Assembly: GCA_910580015.1 (NCBI GenBank)
Contig: CAJTVT010000017.1
Coordinates: forward strand, 1-54,487
From: an uncultured Lachnospiraceae bacterium
Lineage (GTDB): Bacteria; Bacillota; Clostridia; Lachnospirales; Lachnospiraceae
Direction of reading: 5' to 3'
DNA length: 54,487 bases
In this document: one piece after another, positions 24,410 to 33,336 of the stretch
How positions within the stretch are numbered: the stretch's first letter is position 1
Layout: each line of letters begins with the position of its first letter
The notes under the pieces: model-generated
Seen by the model: only the letters and a program-made list of their open reading frames with translations
Database searches by the model: none
What the model was told of the DNA's origin: nothing
Program-made: the position numbers and the translations under genes

Positions 24410-26095
24410 TTATACTTTGCCGCCATTGTTTCTCGCCGCTTTTTGTTTCCGTTTACACTGATACATTCGCTCATCCGCACGTCCAAAGGTATCTAGCAGA
24501 TTCATGTCTGTGCCGCGGTTATATTTTGCAAAACCGGAAGCAATCTGCATAAAATCCTTCATCTGGCTTCCTTGCAGATTTTCCAGCCAATCGCACATCT
24601 GTTTTTCTCTTGTCTTATAAATTTCTTCCGAAATAGAATCGGAAATCAGGCAAAATTCATCTCCTCCAATCCGATAAATCTCTCCAAATTCTCCGAAGGT
24701 ATCTCGAATAATCTCACTTCCAGTGATAATGTAATAATCACCCATACCATGGCCAAACTGATCATTCATCAACTTTAAGTTATTCAGATCAAACATCACC
24801 ACGCTGTATCTTCGAAATTCTCCCTTATTAATCTGATGTAGATCCTGTTCAAAACTCCTACGGTTCTTGAGCATTGTCAATCCGTCCAATTCTGCCTCTT
24901 GCCGTAATGCCTCTGCCTCTTTTCCCACCTGGATTAAGTTGATAGATTCCTCCAGAAACTGCTTCGTGAGTACCACTACATACACCAGACAGCCAATTCT
25001 AGAAAAATACGCCACATCATCATGAAAACCACAATAATAATTGATTGCATCCAGAATAATACACACCCCTACAATCCCAATACAGACCGTATTTTTCCAT
25101 ATATTTTCTCCTGACTCTATCTTTTTTCTTCCTTTTTGAACAATAAATTGTATCCCCAGTCCCACCGCAGCGGCAGCAATCAAAATACCAACTACGTGTG
25201 TGATCCACAAAGTTCGCTGCAAATCAAACCAGCCAAAAATATGCCCCAGCAGACTTACCGCAAATTCAATCTGGCTTACCGCCTCAAGAAATCCCAACAT
25301 TCGATTGTCATTCTTAGAATAAACAATCCGTATAAAATAGATTATGGGAAGAGGCATCAGTTTCAGACTGAGAATATCAATATAATTACATAAAAGTGGA
25401 TTTCCAAACATCAACATCGGAACTTGTGTTTCAAAACCCGACCATATTGCAAAATGTATTGCAAAAAGACCAAGCCATGGAACTGCATTGTGAAAACGCA
25501 TATTCTTTCCCAACGCAAACCAGCCAATCACCAGCATAAGTCCCATTGCAAACACAATAAAACTTATCACAAAGGCTAACATCTGACTTCGGATCAAGCT
25601 CAATATCATGCCCGACTGGACTCCCTGAATAAATTCTGGCACCTTCACCCGTCCAAAATCATAACAATTACTTATATGTACTTCCAGAATTTTTCCAGCG
25701 TATTCCTGTAACAACTGCACAAAGTTCCAACAATTCCCTGGTGTTTTACTCCTTGCCCCCTCTGGCACCTTACTTTCATAAATTTTCTCGCCATCTACAA
25801 AGACTTCCACATTCTGGTGTATCGTATAAAAACCAATGGAATTTTTAGAATCTACATCCTCCGAAAGCTGCTTTCGTAAAATAATCTCCTGTACTTCTCC
25901 AGACCTATCAATGCTCTTTGGAAGCATACTGTAATCCTGAGCTTCCTCCCCCACAACAATGGTCCAATCCTCATTAAATGAAACCTTTTGGACATCCCTG
26001 TCCATTCCCCTGCCTCCCTGGCAAAATATTACTACCAGTACAACAAACAGAAGAGCCGCCACTATTTCTACTAGATGTACCCTCAGAATTTTCAC
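24410..26095 (-). CDS. membrane diguanylate cyclase with 7TM (DISM-like) sensor
   Basis: Encodes 561 residues with a GTG start after GGAGGAGG. An N-terminal helix, then an extracytoplasmic beta domain (about 35-165) like those of 7TMR-DISM receptors, then seven membrane segments (about 170-380), then GGDEF (about 395-555) with DGLTMLKNRRSFEQDL, DLNNLKLMNDQFGHGMGD and the active-site RIGGDEF. The RxxD feedback site five residues before GGDEF is absent, so product inhibition is not expected. It is the first gene of a probable operon with the HD-GYP phosphodiesterase and TetR regulator. Confidence 0.9.
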   Translation of the reverse strand: MKILRVHLVEIVAALLFVVLVVIFCQGGRGMDRDVQKVSFNEDWTIVVGEEAQDYSMLPKSIDRSGEVQEIILRKQLSEDVDSKNSIGFYTIHQNVEVFVDGEKIYESKVPEGARSKTPGNCWNFVQLLQEYAGKILEVHISNCYDFGRVKVPEFIQGVQSGMILSLIRSQMLAFVISFIVFAMGLMLVIGWFALGKNMRFHNAVPWLGLFAIHFAIWSGFETQVPMLMFGNPLLCNYIDILSLKLMPLPIIYFIRIVYSKNDNRMLGFLEAVSQIEFAVSLLGHIFGWFDLQRTLWITHVVGILIAAAAVGLGIQFIVQKGRKKIESGENIWKNTVCIGIVGVCIILDAINYYCGFHDDVAYFSRIGCLVYVVVLTKQFLEESINLIQVGKEAEALRQEAELDGLTMLKNRRSFEQDLHQINKGEFRRYSVVMFDLNNLKLMNDQFGHGMGDYYIITGSEIIRDTFGEFGEIYRIGGDEFCLISDSISEEIYKTREKQMCDWLENLQGSQMKDFMQIASGFAKYNRGTDMNLLDTFGRADERMYQCKRKQKAARNNGGKV

Positions 26096-26232
26096 TGGCC
26101 TCCTCCTTTCGGTACAAGCATTTTTATTCCATTTTTTATTTTATCATATTTTTGGAAAAAATAAAACATTTTTCGGAATAGATCGCCTACCAAAACGCGC
26201 CATTTGATTCAAACAAATACACGCACTTTTGC

Positions 26233-26314
26233 CTAGCACATTATATCTGGTGAAACTACGCAGAATTTTCATTCTGCAAGGCAGATTTTTGACGGCGCAG
26301 CGGTGGTGTCTACA
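26233..26314. repeat. decayed copy of the MITE-like element
   Basis: Shares CTAG, then TGGTGAAACTACGCAGAATT, TTCTGCAAGGCAGATTTT and AGCGGTGG with the left part of the element at 17634-17799. The inner terminal-repeat bases and the whole right half are missing. The stop codon of the next minus-strand TetR gene lies within it. Confidence 0.65.
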
Positions 26315-26843
26315 ATCCCTGACCTTTGAACAGAAGTGCTATTTCTTCTGCTGATTCCTGCATTCCCCTCTCAAACCACACTTCAATCCAACCATACAGG
26401 GTATACGCAACATATGCCCTCGTATATGCTTCCATTTTTGAATGTTCAGACTTTGGCCCACAAATTCCTATAATGACATCTTTCAAAAGATATGTGAGCT
26501 TTCTTTCATTTAGCAGACTGTAAAAGTCTTTATATCTCTCAAAATGAGAAAACATGACCATTACCCATTCGCTAAGGGATTTATCATCATTCTGTCCCTG
26601 ACTATCTGTCCACTCCTGAAACAATTTACGAATATACATCCTCAATATATCCTCTTTGCTTTCAAAATTACGATAGAACGAAGCTCTGCCAATCATAGCC
26701 ACATCACACAACTGACTGATGGAAATATCTCTGATAGGATTATCCCTCAGCAATTTTAAAAGTGCGTCTGTAATATGCTCAATCACGTAAGCATTGCGCC
26801 CTTCGTTACTCATCGGTGATACATTTTTTGAAGTTTGTCTCAT
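26310..26843 (-). CDS. TetR-family regulator, divergent from the peptide-esterase pair
   Basis: Encodes 177 residues from ATG 26843, chosen because GGGAGG lies 7 bases upstream; the frame is open to 26885 but that would run into the rightward promoter. Helix-turn-helix: IRDISISQLCDVAMIGRASF followed by YRNFESKEDIL. The C-terminal half is a helical ligand domain. The stop codon is provided by a decayed MITE-like repeat, so the original C-terminus may have been longer. It is divergent from the 44-residue peptide and esterase genes and is probably their repressor. Confidence 0.88.
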   Translation of the reverse strand: MRQTSKNVSPMSNEGRNAYVIEHITDALLKLLRDNPIRDISISQLCDVAMIGRASFYRNFESKEDILRMYIRKLFQEWTDSQGQNDDKSLSEWVMVMFSHFERYKDFYSLLNERKLTYLLKDVIIGICGPKSEHSKMEAYTRAYVAYTLYGWIEVWFERGMQESAEEIALLFKGQGL

Positions 26844-26857
26844 TTTTCTACCTCCCG

Positions 26858-26886
26858 TTGACATCCCAAAAAAACGCTGATACAAT
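26858..26886 (+). promoter_or_regulatory. promoter of the peptide-esterase operon
   Basis: Perfect TTGACA (26858-26863) and TACAAT (26881-26886), 17 bases apart, giving a leader of about 80 bases before the 44-codon gene. Confidence 0.75.
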
Positions 26887-26915
26887 TATATCGGCAGGAC
26901 AAATGTTTCATCTAT

Positions 26916-26944
26916 ATATTATCACTATATCTTGCAAATATCAA
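26916..26944 (-). promoter_or_regulatory. promoter of the divergent TetR gene
   Basis: Minus-strand TTGATA (26939-26944) and TAATAT (26916-26921), 17 bases apart. With the rightward promoter at 26858 it makes the two transcripts overlap at their 5' ends. Confidence 0.65.
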
Positions 26945-26970
26945 TACAACATATCGAAAGGAGGCAAAAT

Positions 26971-27105
26971 ATGACACTCATACAAAAACGACTGATTATA
27001 TTACTTGTAATTGTGATTGTCGGCATTGTTTTGGGACGACTGGTCGTTCGGGGAATTTTGAATCTCCTGCTTGGAGGAACGATATTTGGAGGTAATTTCC
27101 TATGA
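26971..27105 (+). CDS. 44-residue hydrophobic peptide
   Basis: Short frame with a perfect AAAGGAGG site. The product starts MTLIQKRL, continues as a membrane helix (IILLVIVIVGIVLGRLVV) and ends in a Gly-rich tail (LLLGGTIFGGNFL). The stop codon overlaps the esterase start (ATGA), so the two are translationally coupled. The small size and strong signals suggest a genuine membrane peptide that works with the esterase, perhaps to hold it at the membrane. I do not recognise a named family. Confidence 0.8.
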   Translation: MTLIQKRLIILLVIVIVGIVLGRLVVRGILNLLLGGTIFGGNFL

Positions 27106-28085
27106 AAAACAAAGAAAAACGAGGTAAAGGCATGTTTGTATTCATCTGTATCGCAGTGTTTATTATTTCATTCGGAATCGGTGTAGTTTCAAAAATCTCC
27201 ATGAAACCATCATGGGCAAAAAAATATTCTGTTCAACTAACCGACGAAATAGGAAAGGTTTACAAAGATATCTCCTATGGAGATGAAGAATCCCATAAAT
27301 TTGACTTGTATGTTCCCGCAGACACAAATAAAGAAGGCTATGGCTTAGTCGTTTATCTCCATGCAGGCGGATTCACATCGGGAGATAAAGCAGGAGACGC
27401 AGAAATACTCACTTGGCTGTGCTCCAAAGGATATGTTGCGGCAGGAATCAACTATACTCTGCGCACAGACGAAAACGATATGAGTGTATATTCCCAGTCG
27501 ATTGAGATAAAAGAGGCTATGCCAAAGGTCGTGGAAGAAGCCGAAAACCTTGGGTACCATATTGAAGAAATGGCAATTTCTGGCGGCTCAGCAGGCGGTA
27601 CCCTTGCAATGCTTTACGCTTACAGAGATGCAGCGGATTCTCCTGTTCCAGTAAAGATGATATTTCAAGCCGTAGGCCCATCAAGCTTTTATAGAAATGA
27701 TTGGAGCATATATGGACTTGATCAGGACACAGATGAAAGCAAAAAAGCGGCGGCAAAATTGTTTGGTGTGATGCTGGGAACGGAAATCGACATCAACGTT
27801 CTTGATACGCCAGAATATGATAATCTAATAAAGCCAATCTCCGCGTTTATGTGGATTGATGACAATACGATACCCAGTGTGATTGCCTACGGTGCGCACG
27901 ACCGCGTGTGCCCCTTTCCGACCGTTGCTCATCTGGTAAATGCTTTGAAAGAACACAATGTGGACTATCGGTATTTTGAGCTACCCCACTCAGGACATGG
28001 TCTCCAAAATGACGATAAACTGTATGAACAATATCTAAATGCCGTAGAGGAATATCTAAATAAATATATGTCAACCGAAAAATAG
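27102..28085 (+). CDS. membrane-anchored alpha/beta hydrolase (esterase/lipase)
   Basis: Encodes 327 residues. An N-terminal membrane helix (MFVFICIAVFIISFGIGVV) is followed by a hormone-sensitive-lipase-type fold: oxyanion motif VVYLHAGGFTSGDKAGD, nucleophile elbow SGGSAGGTLAM, acid in YGAHDRVCP and catalytic His in LPHSGHG. It probably hydrolyses esters outside the membrane. The start overlaps the stop of the 44-residue peptide gene. The pair is preceded by a consensus promoter and a divergent TetR gene, so it is likely induced by a small lipophilic compound. Confidence 0.9.
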   Translation: MKNKEKRGKGMFVFICIAVFIISFGIGVVSKISMKPSWAKKYSVQLTDEIGKVYKDISYGDEESHKFDLYVPADTNKEGYGLVVYLHAGGFTSGDKAGDAEILTWLCSKGYVAAGINYTLRTDENDMSVYSQSIEIKEAMPKVVEEAENLGYHIEEMAISGGSAGGTLAMLYAYRDAADSPVPVKMIFQAVGPSSFYRNDWSIYGLDQDTDESKKAAAKLFGVMLGTEIDINVLDTPEYDNLIKPISAFMWIDDNTIPSVIAYGAHDRVCPFPTVAHLVNALKEHNVDYRYFELPHSGHGLQNDDKLYEQYLNAVEEYLNKYMSTEK

Positions 28086-28263
28086 CTTTGAATGGTCATC
28101 GATAGAGAATATAATTTGTCCTTATTTTGCTTGCAATGGCAGATACAAAGCCTGAATCCAATAGCAAAACTGCTTTAAAATATAAGGAATGTCGTGTGAT
28201 CAGTACACTAAGAATATATTTGCTTTAAAATATAGACTAATACAAATCAAGAAGAAACGAAAA
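28086..28263. other. intergenic stretch without a recognisable gene
   Basis: Between the esterase and the tRNA terminator. It holds a 14-base repeat (TGCTTTAAAATATA, twice, about 52 bases apart) and CAGTACACTA at about 28201-28210, which matches the tip of the MITE-like element and may be a relic. No coding frame or riboswitch is apparent. Confidence 0.5.
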
Positions 28264-28309
28264 AACCGTAAGCTCTTGATTTCTCTCAGAAATCTTCTCG
28301 CTTACGGTT
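28264..28309 (-). terminator. terminator after tRNA-Gly
   Basis: Stem AACCGTAAGC with GCTTACGGTT, an inner hairpin in the loop, and TTTTTTCGTTT following on the minus strand. Confidence 0.85.
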
Positions 28310-28321
28310 CTTAATTAGAAG

Positions 28322-28394
28322 AGCGATAGACGGGGCTCGAACCCGCGGTCTCGACCTTGGCAAGGTCGCGCGTTACCAACTACGCCACTATCGC
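28322..28394 (-). tRNA. tRNA-Gly (anticodon GCC)
   Basis: The minus strand folds into a full cloverleaf: acceptor GCGATAG/CTATCGC, D arm GCGTAGTTGGTAACGC, anticodon stem CGACC/GGTCG with loop TTGCCAA, and T arm GCGGG-TTCGAGC-CCCGT, with discriminator T. The 3' CCA is not encoded. It reads GGC and GGU codons. A TTGACA-17-TACAAT promoter lies upstream and a terminator downstream, so it is a single-gene transcript. Confidence 0.95.
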
Positions 28395-28424
28395 ATATGT
28401 ATCTGTCTCTCAAAGACATCTACG

Positions 28425-28453
28425 ATTGTACTACAATTTTATTTCTTTGTCAA
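28425..28453 (-). promoter_or_regulatory. tRNA-Gly promoter
   Basis: Minus-strand TTGACA (28448-28453) and TACAAT (28425-28430), 17 bases apart; the predicted start is about 25 bases before the mature tRNA. Confidence 0.8.
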
Positions 28454-28512
28454 TAGCATATTCCATCTTTTTTATCATATAATGAACCAAAGAGAAATTA
28501 AGGAGGAGTCCT

Positions 28513-28953
28513 GTGAGTTCTAAAACAAAAATTGTTGTTCTGCATTTAAAAGAACTGGTCTATACAGCAATCTTTGCCGTACTGGGGATTCTGTTGATTT
28601 TACTGCTGATTTTTATGTTCCTGCCGGACAGCAAAGAGAAAACTGCGAAAGAAACCATGAAATATACGGCGGGAGTATACACTTCCTCCATACAGCTAAA
28701 TAACAATGCCATCGATGTGGAAGTAATGGTGGATGATACCCATATCAATTCCATCAGTCTGGTAAATCTGGATGAAACCACTGCTGCTATGTATCCGCTG
28801 ATGCAGCCTGCATTGGATAACTTAAGCCAGCAAATTTACGAAAACCAGTCACTGGAAAATATCTCGTATGAAGACGATAACCAGTACACCTCCATGGTAT
28901 TGTTAAATGCCATCCAAGATGCTTTGGATAAAGCTTCCTACAAGGAAGAGTAG
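28513..28953 (+). CDS. membrane-anchored extracytoplasmic protein of unknown function
   Basis: Encodes 146 residues with a GTG start and AGGAGG six bases upstream. One membrane helix (LVYTAIFAVLGILLILLLIF) is followed by an outside domain of about 100 residues (AGVYTSSIQLNNNAIDVEVM, then HINSISLVNLDETTAAMYP). The pattern recalls small FMN-binding-like domains, with a beta meander and two helices, but no flavin-linked Thr motif is clear. I do not assign a function. It is a single gene between the tRNA and the convergent DegV gene. Confidence 0.8.
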   Translation: MSSKTKIVVLHLKELVYTAIFAVLGILLILLLIFMFLPDSKEKTAKETMKYTAGVYTSSIQLNNNAIDVEVMVDDTHINSISLVNLDETTAAMYPLMQPALDNLSQQIYENQSLENISYEDDNQYTSMVLLNAIQDALDKASYKEE

Positions 28954-29019
28954 AAAGCGCAGCCCTTTGTTGCTGCATCCCCCTATTTATTCTCCATCCA
29001 AATACATACCATCTTCTTG

Positions 29020-29051
29020 ATTATCATGGCAGCTTACACTGCCATGATAAT
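29020..29051 (-). terminator. hairpin spanning the degV stop codon
   Basis: Perfect 13-base inverted repeat (ATTATCATGGCAG with CTGCCATGATAAT) and 6-base loop; the DegV stop codon is in the loop. No T tract follows, so it may act as an mRNA end stabiliser or be read together with the convergent gene rather than as a classical terminator. Confidence 0.6.
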
Positions 29052-29873
29052 TCCACCATCACTGGCATACATACTGCTGATCCCAGCGGTATCGAGAACA
29101 AATACATCTTTAAATATTCCAAGCCCCTTTACCCGTTCTGCTGCCTCCAAGGCTCTTTCTGGCGCATTACAATGAGAAATAGCAAAAGTCTTATCCTGAG
29201 GATTTATTGTTTTGCCCACTAAATCCTGAATCATCTTATCTATCGCATGGGCCATACCTCTTGCCTGTCCAAGCTGGTAAATCGTACCCTCTGGTGTAGC
29301 TCCCATCACTGGCTTGATATTCAAGGTACTAGCTATAAATGCCTTGATATTGCTTAGACGCCCATTTTTGCGCAGGGTCTCTAATGTCTCCAACACAAAG
29401 GAAGTGTTCATATCTGCAATAAATGCTTCTACCTTGTCAACGATGTCCTGAAATCCCAAACCCATAGTTTCGTATTCCTGAATCTTCATCGCAATCAAAG
29501 TCTGCCCCACAGATGCAGATTTTGAATCAAAGATATGAATCTGCTTTTCACCCTTTTCTTCCAGATATAATTTTTTTCCCAATTGAGCGCTGTTGCAGGA
29601 ACCACTGAGCTGAGCAGAAAGAGTCACTGCATAGACATGGTCTGCCTCACAGTCATAGGCTTCCATATAGCGCTTAGGAGATGGGCAAGTGGATTTTGGG
29701 CAATTGGGACTCTCACGAACTTTCCGAAGAAACTCAGCCTGGTCAAAACTTGCATCATCCAAAATATGGTAATCGTCCACAAAAATCTCCAGAGGCACGG
29801 ATTCAAAATGATCATCCTTCTTATATCTCTCTGGCAATTCCCCACAACTGTCCACTACTATTTTATAATTCAT
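29034..29873 (-). CDS. DegV-family fatty-acid-binding protein
   Basis: Encodes 279 residues. DegV (FakB-type) proteins bind a fatty acid and present it to a kinase. Motifs: IVVDSCGELPERYKK at the N-terminus, CPKSTCPSPKRYMEAYD (the T-S-x-P fatty-acid carboxylate region), VYAVTLSAQLSGSCNSA, and late ISHCNAPERALEAAERV. GGAGG precedes the ATG. The gene is alone, so the partner kinase FakA must be elsewhere. The stop codon lies in the loop of a perfect hairpin. Confidence 0.93.
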   Translation of the reverse strand: MNYKIVVDSCGELPERYKKDDHFESVPLEIFVDDYHILDDASFDQAEFLRKVRESPNCPKSTCPSPKRYMEAYDCEADHVYAVTLSAQLSGSCNSAQLGKKLYLEEKGEKQIHIFDSKSASVGQTLIAMKIQEYETMGLGFQDIVDKVEAFIADMNTSFVLETLETLRKNGRLSNIKAFIASTLNIKPVMGATPEGTIYQLGQARGMAHAIDKMIQDLVGKTINPQDKTFAISHCNAPERALEAAERVKGLGIFKDVFVLDTAGISSMYASDGGIIMAV

Positions 29874-30085
29874 CTTTTTCCTCCTGAATATTCATGCAAT
29901 ATATCATAGCAGATACAAAGCTGCTAGTTCCCTATGGAATCGCCCACTTTGCTCTCACTCATATAGTATTCTTCTTTGGTATATTTGACTTTAAAAATAA
30001 CTTGACAAATTATTATTCATTACTTAACATAGTTTTTAATACTACTTAATCTTAGCATAAATATTCAAGTTTGAAAAGTCCTTTT

Positions 30086-31321
30086 TCAAGATTGGTTAAA
30101 ACAAAAACTGATCTCTTTCCACGACGGATCTTCAATATAATTAATCTGGGTTAAACCATAACAGTAGTCTGCAATATGTCCTTCTTTGATAAAATAGCGG
30201 AATGCCCGCTTTCTAAGTGCATTATCAGAAAACCGCAACGTGATCACCTGTTGGGCTTCCCATGCCTCTACAAGCTTGCTGCCGATCACATCTGGCTCCC
30301 ATGTTTCTATATAGTTTCCTTCTTTTCTATAATAATTATTCACCACTGACGTGCACTCTGGAAGATTCTGTTCGGAATCTGGCATGTGACCAAGTTTCAT
30401 CTCCGCAGTTGTCATCGCCATATAATTATAATCAATAAAGGACGTCTCCTTTCCTTCTTTATTGCGATACCCATTATTCCCCCATGTGGCGTCCATATAA
30501 TAATACTCTCCATCCAAACAGATCAAATTCCAGGCATGAGGCTCCCCCAATGCCATACCTGACACAATCACACTCTGAATGCCAAGCTGCTCCAAAAGAT
30601 ACTGAACTGCACATGCATAGCCTTGACACACGGTTTTTTGATGGATAAACACACTGATAATATTCTGGCTATCCTGGGCATTTTCCACATATTCTGTATT
30701 CAGAGCTAGCAATTCATAGACATATTTCGCTTTGTCATAATCCGTATCATTGATTGAAATTCCAGCAAACCACGCTTCCACAATCTCATCAATCTGTTCC
30801 TGAATCTGTCGACGCTCCTCTATTCCCATGGTATACTTGGGAGAAAATTCCAGACTCACAAGCTCTTCTCCTCTGGTGTACCTTGTAAAAGCATATCCTT
30901 CAATCCAGAATAATCCACCATAATCACTGCAAACTGCTGCATACGCGCGACGCATCAATTCTGTATCTGTGGTGGAGAGCTTTATCGCTTGCTCCTGATT
31001 TAATATAGTGGAAAGTATCTCATCATACACTTTCTGCTCCGTCTCCCCCAACTGACCATACGCATATTTTCCCACTGAAATCTGCTCTGGGGGTTTTACG
31101 GTTTCCCTCTCTGCCTGACGGCTTTGTGCTTTCTTTTGATTTGGATAATCTGATACCTGCTCCGATTCCTGACTTTGCTGGCTGGAATCACTTACAGATT
31201 CTACCCATTCCAACCCCTGCTGCAAATATTCGTTCAGTTCCTCTTTCGTACAGCCTGCTGTATTCACTGCAAATAAGACAGCGGCCAAAAATAATGCCAT
31301 TTTTCGTTGTACGTTTTTCAT
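30086..31321 (-). CDS. transglutaminase-like lipoprotein
   Basis: Encodes 411 residues from ATG 31321, chosen for its GGAGG site. The signal peptide ends in the lipobox VNTAGC, so it is a membrane-anchored lipoprotein. A polar Gln/Ser linker (about 40-75) leads to a transglutaminase-like Cys-His-Asp domain: KTVCQGYACAVQYLLEQLG (Cys), GEPHAWNLICLDGEYYYMD (His, Asp) and ATWGN. In bacteria such domains usually act as cell-surface cysteine proteases or cross-linkers. The substrate is unknown. The M18 aminopeptidase gene lies 54 bases upstream. Confidence 0.88.
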   Translation of the reverse strand: MKNVQRKMALFLAAVLFAVNTAGCTKEELNEYLQQGLEWVESVSDSSQQSQESEQVSDYPNQKKAQSRQAERETVKPPEQISVGKYAYGQLGETEQKVYDEILSTILNQEQAIKLSTTDTELMRRAYAAVCSDYGGLFWIEGYAFTRYTRGEELVSLEFSPKYTMGIEERRQIQEQIDEIVEAWFAGISINDTDYDKAKYVYELLALNTEYVENAQDSQNIISVFIHQKTVCQGYACAVQYLLEQLGIQSVIVSGMALGEPHAWNLICLDGEYYYMDATWGNNGYRNKEGKETSFIDYNYMAMTTAEMKLGHMPDSEQNLPECTSVVNNYYRKEGNYIETWEPDVIGSKLVEAWEAQQVITLRFSDNALRKRAFRYFIKEGHIADYCYGLTQINYIEDPSWKEISFCFNQS

Positions 31322-31375
31322 GGTATCCTCCATTCTGTACGCTTACACCAAAACCAGACAACCACTCTTCTGTCT

Positions 31376-32653
31376 CTATAGATCGAAGTAAGCCTTCATC
31401 AAATCTGTCAGTGCTTTCATATCTTCAGCGCCCATCGTTTCCACTGCAGAATGCATAGCAAGAAGTGGTATACCAATATCCACGGTTCTCACTGGCAGGA
31501 AACTTGATGCAATAGAACCCAGCGTTCCCCCTCCTCGCAAATCTGAACGATTGACAAACTTCTGATACGGAATTTTTTCGTTTCTGCAAATCTGTTCCAC
31601 CACCGCCACTGCCTCACAGTCCGTGGCATAAGACTGGGCACTTGCCTCCTTAATGCAAACTCCCTTTCCCAATACTGGTCTGTTAGTCAGATCCATTTTG
31701 CCCATGTAGTTGGGATGCATTCCATGTGCCACGTCCACAGATAAAAAGAACGCATTGTAAAGATCTTGCGACATCTGTGCTGGAGTCCTTCCCAAACATG
31801 CTCCAATTCTCTCAAGAACATCCCGCAACACCATAGAACCAGCCCCCTGCTTCGTACGACTTCCCACTTCTTCATGATCAAACAATGCAATTACATTTAT
31901 CCCTTTCCTAGGATGACTCCCAATCACAGCTGTCAACAGGGCTTGTACAGAAGTAAGATTGTCAAGCCTTGGTGAGAGAATCAGTTCCTGATTCAATCCT
32001 GCATATCTGGGTGGTTCCTGGCAGTATACCCACAATTCATAGTCCAAAATCTCCTCCAGCTCTGCGTCCAGCTCTTTTGCCAAAAATTCTAAAAAAGGGC
32101 GTTCTGTTTTTTTATCGGCAAATCCAAGAATGGGAAGAAGATCTGTCTGCCTATTTAACTCGATTCCTTTGTTCACCTCAGGGTGCATATGAATGGCAAG
32201 ATTCGGAATTACTCCAAGTGTTTGCTGTACAGATACATAACGCATATTGGGATGCATCACTTCTTCTCCAGTCAATGCCACCCGTCCTGAAATGCTCAAA
32301 GGTCGATCCAGCCAGGTATTTAAAATGGCCCCTCCATACACCTCCACGTTCACCTGTGCATATCCCCCTGCTTCCACATCAGGACGGGGCTTTAACCGCA
32401 GGCATGGAAAATCGGTATGTGCACCCGCAATCCGTATGTCATCTATGCTCTCCTCCCCAATGGTAAAGGCAAACAGCGCTGTATCGTGATGCTTCACATA
32501 ATATCTGCCATTCTCCTTCAATTCCCAGTCTTGTTGGAACCTTAGTTCCCGAAAATCAGACTCTTTTAGCTGCCGTTCTGCCTCCAGAACTACCATGGGA
32601 GCACTTGTACCTTTCTCTAATAAGTGAAACAATGCCTTTTGTGAATGTTCCAT
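31376..32653 (-). CDS. M18-family aspartyl aminopeptidase
   Basis: Encodes 425 residues from ATG 32653 (AGGAGG five bases upstream; the frame is open a further 35 codons). Zinc ligands and catalytic residues of M18 peptidases are visible: IAGAHTDFPCLRLKP (His, Asp), PRLDNLTSV (Asp), FDHEEVGSRTKQGA (Glu-Glu) and a late LLAMHSAVETMG (His). It cleaves N-terminal Asp/Glu or other residues from peptides in the cytoplasm as a large dodecamer. It is divergent from the 168-residue gene at 32830. Confidence 0.93.
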   Translation of the reverse strand: MEHSQKALFHLLEKGTSAPMVVLEAERQLKESDFRELRFQQDWELKENGRYYVKHHDTALFAFTIGEESIDDIRIAGAHTDFPCLRLKPRPDVEAGGYAQVNVEVYGGAILNTWLDRPLSISGRVALTGEEVMHPNMRYVSVQQTLGVIPNLAIHMHPEVNKGIELNRQTDLLPILGFADKKTERPFLEFLAKELDAELEEILDYELWVYCQEPPRYAGLNQELILSPRLDNLTSVQALLTAVIGSHPRKGINVIALFDHEEVGSRTKQGAGSMVLRDVLERIGACLGRTPAQMSQDLYNAFFLSVDVAHGMHPNYMGKMDLTNRPVLGKGVCIKEASAQSYATDCEAVAVVEQICRNEKIPYQKFVNRSDLRGGGTLGSIASSFLPVRTVDIGIPLLAMHSAVETMGAEDMKALTDLMKAYFDL

Positions 32654-32829
32654 TTTTTCCTCCTGTTTCTCAGTCATATCTGAAAAGCGGCATTTCGCCG
32701 CCGACGTATTCTCTTTCACTACTATACTATAAATACAAAAGATTTGCCAGACATTCATATTTCAATTGCCGTTTTTGCAGAATAATGATAAAATAATCTC
32801 TGAAAATCATAATATACAAGGAGAATACA

Positions 32830-33336
32830 ATGACCGCATTATCCATACTGAATGTGAAAGAATTTATGAATATATTATTGCGTACCAACACCTTTGACGG
32901 TTTTCTTCTGTCAGAAGGTTCCATCACTACTTATATGACTTTTCTTTTGGATGGTCATCCTAATTTGGAATTCTTTAGCCCAGAAGATGCACCTTACGAA
33001 CAGTTACGCCAAGAAGCCTATATCCCATTTTCCCTTGTTCGCCCAGTCTGCTTCGACCTACTCAAAGGAAAACATACCCCAACCTCCTTTCACTTTGTAT
33101 TCCAGCTTTCCCGCGATAATCTAACACGCACCCTGGCTTCCATAGACAATGCCCTCTCACCAGAAGACATTTCTGGAATGTATTTGAATCTAATCTATCA
33201 AAACCAGCAATTGACCTGCACCACCGGAATCTCCCGCCATTTATTTTCCATGGACAAATCTGTGGAACATTCCTGGGATGATTTAGTCAAACGGTTTTTA
33301 AAAACTCATAAAATCCCCTTTGAACCCCTTGTGTGA
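32830..33336 (+). CDS. DUF5721-like conserved protein
   Basis: Encodes 168 residues with AAGGAG before the ATG. It begins MTALSILNVKEFMNILLR and contains GFLLSEGSITTYMTFLLDGH, the look of a conserved Lachnospiraceae family I associate with DUF5721; this name is from memory. No signal peptide, membrane helix or known catalytic motif is present. It is probably a soluble alpha/beta protein. Function unknown. The cold-shock gene follows 150 bases later with its own promoter. Confidence 0.75.
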   Translation: MTALSILNVKEFMNILLRTNTFDGFLLSEGSITTYMTFLLDGHPNLEFFSPEDAPYEQLRQEAYIPFSLVRPVCFDLLKGKHTPTSFHFVFQLSRDNLTRTLASIDNALSPEDISGMYLNLIYQNQQLTCTTGISRHLFSMDKSVEHSWDDLVKRFLKTHKIPFEPLV

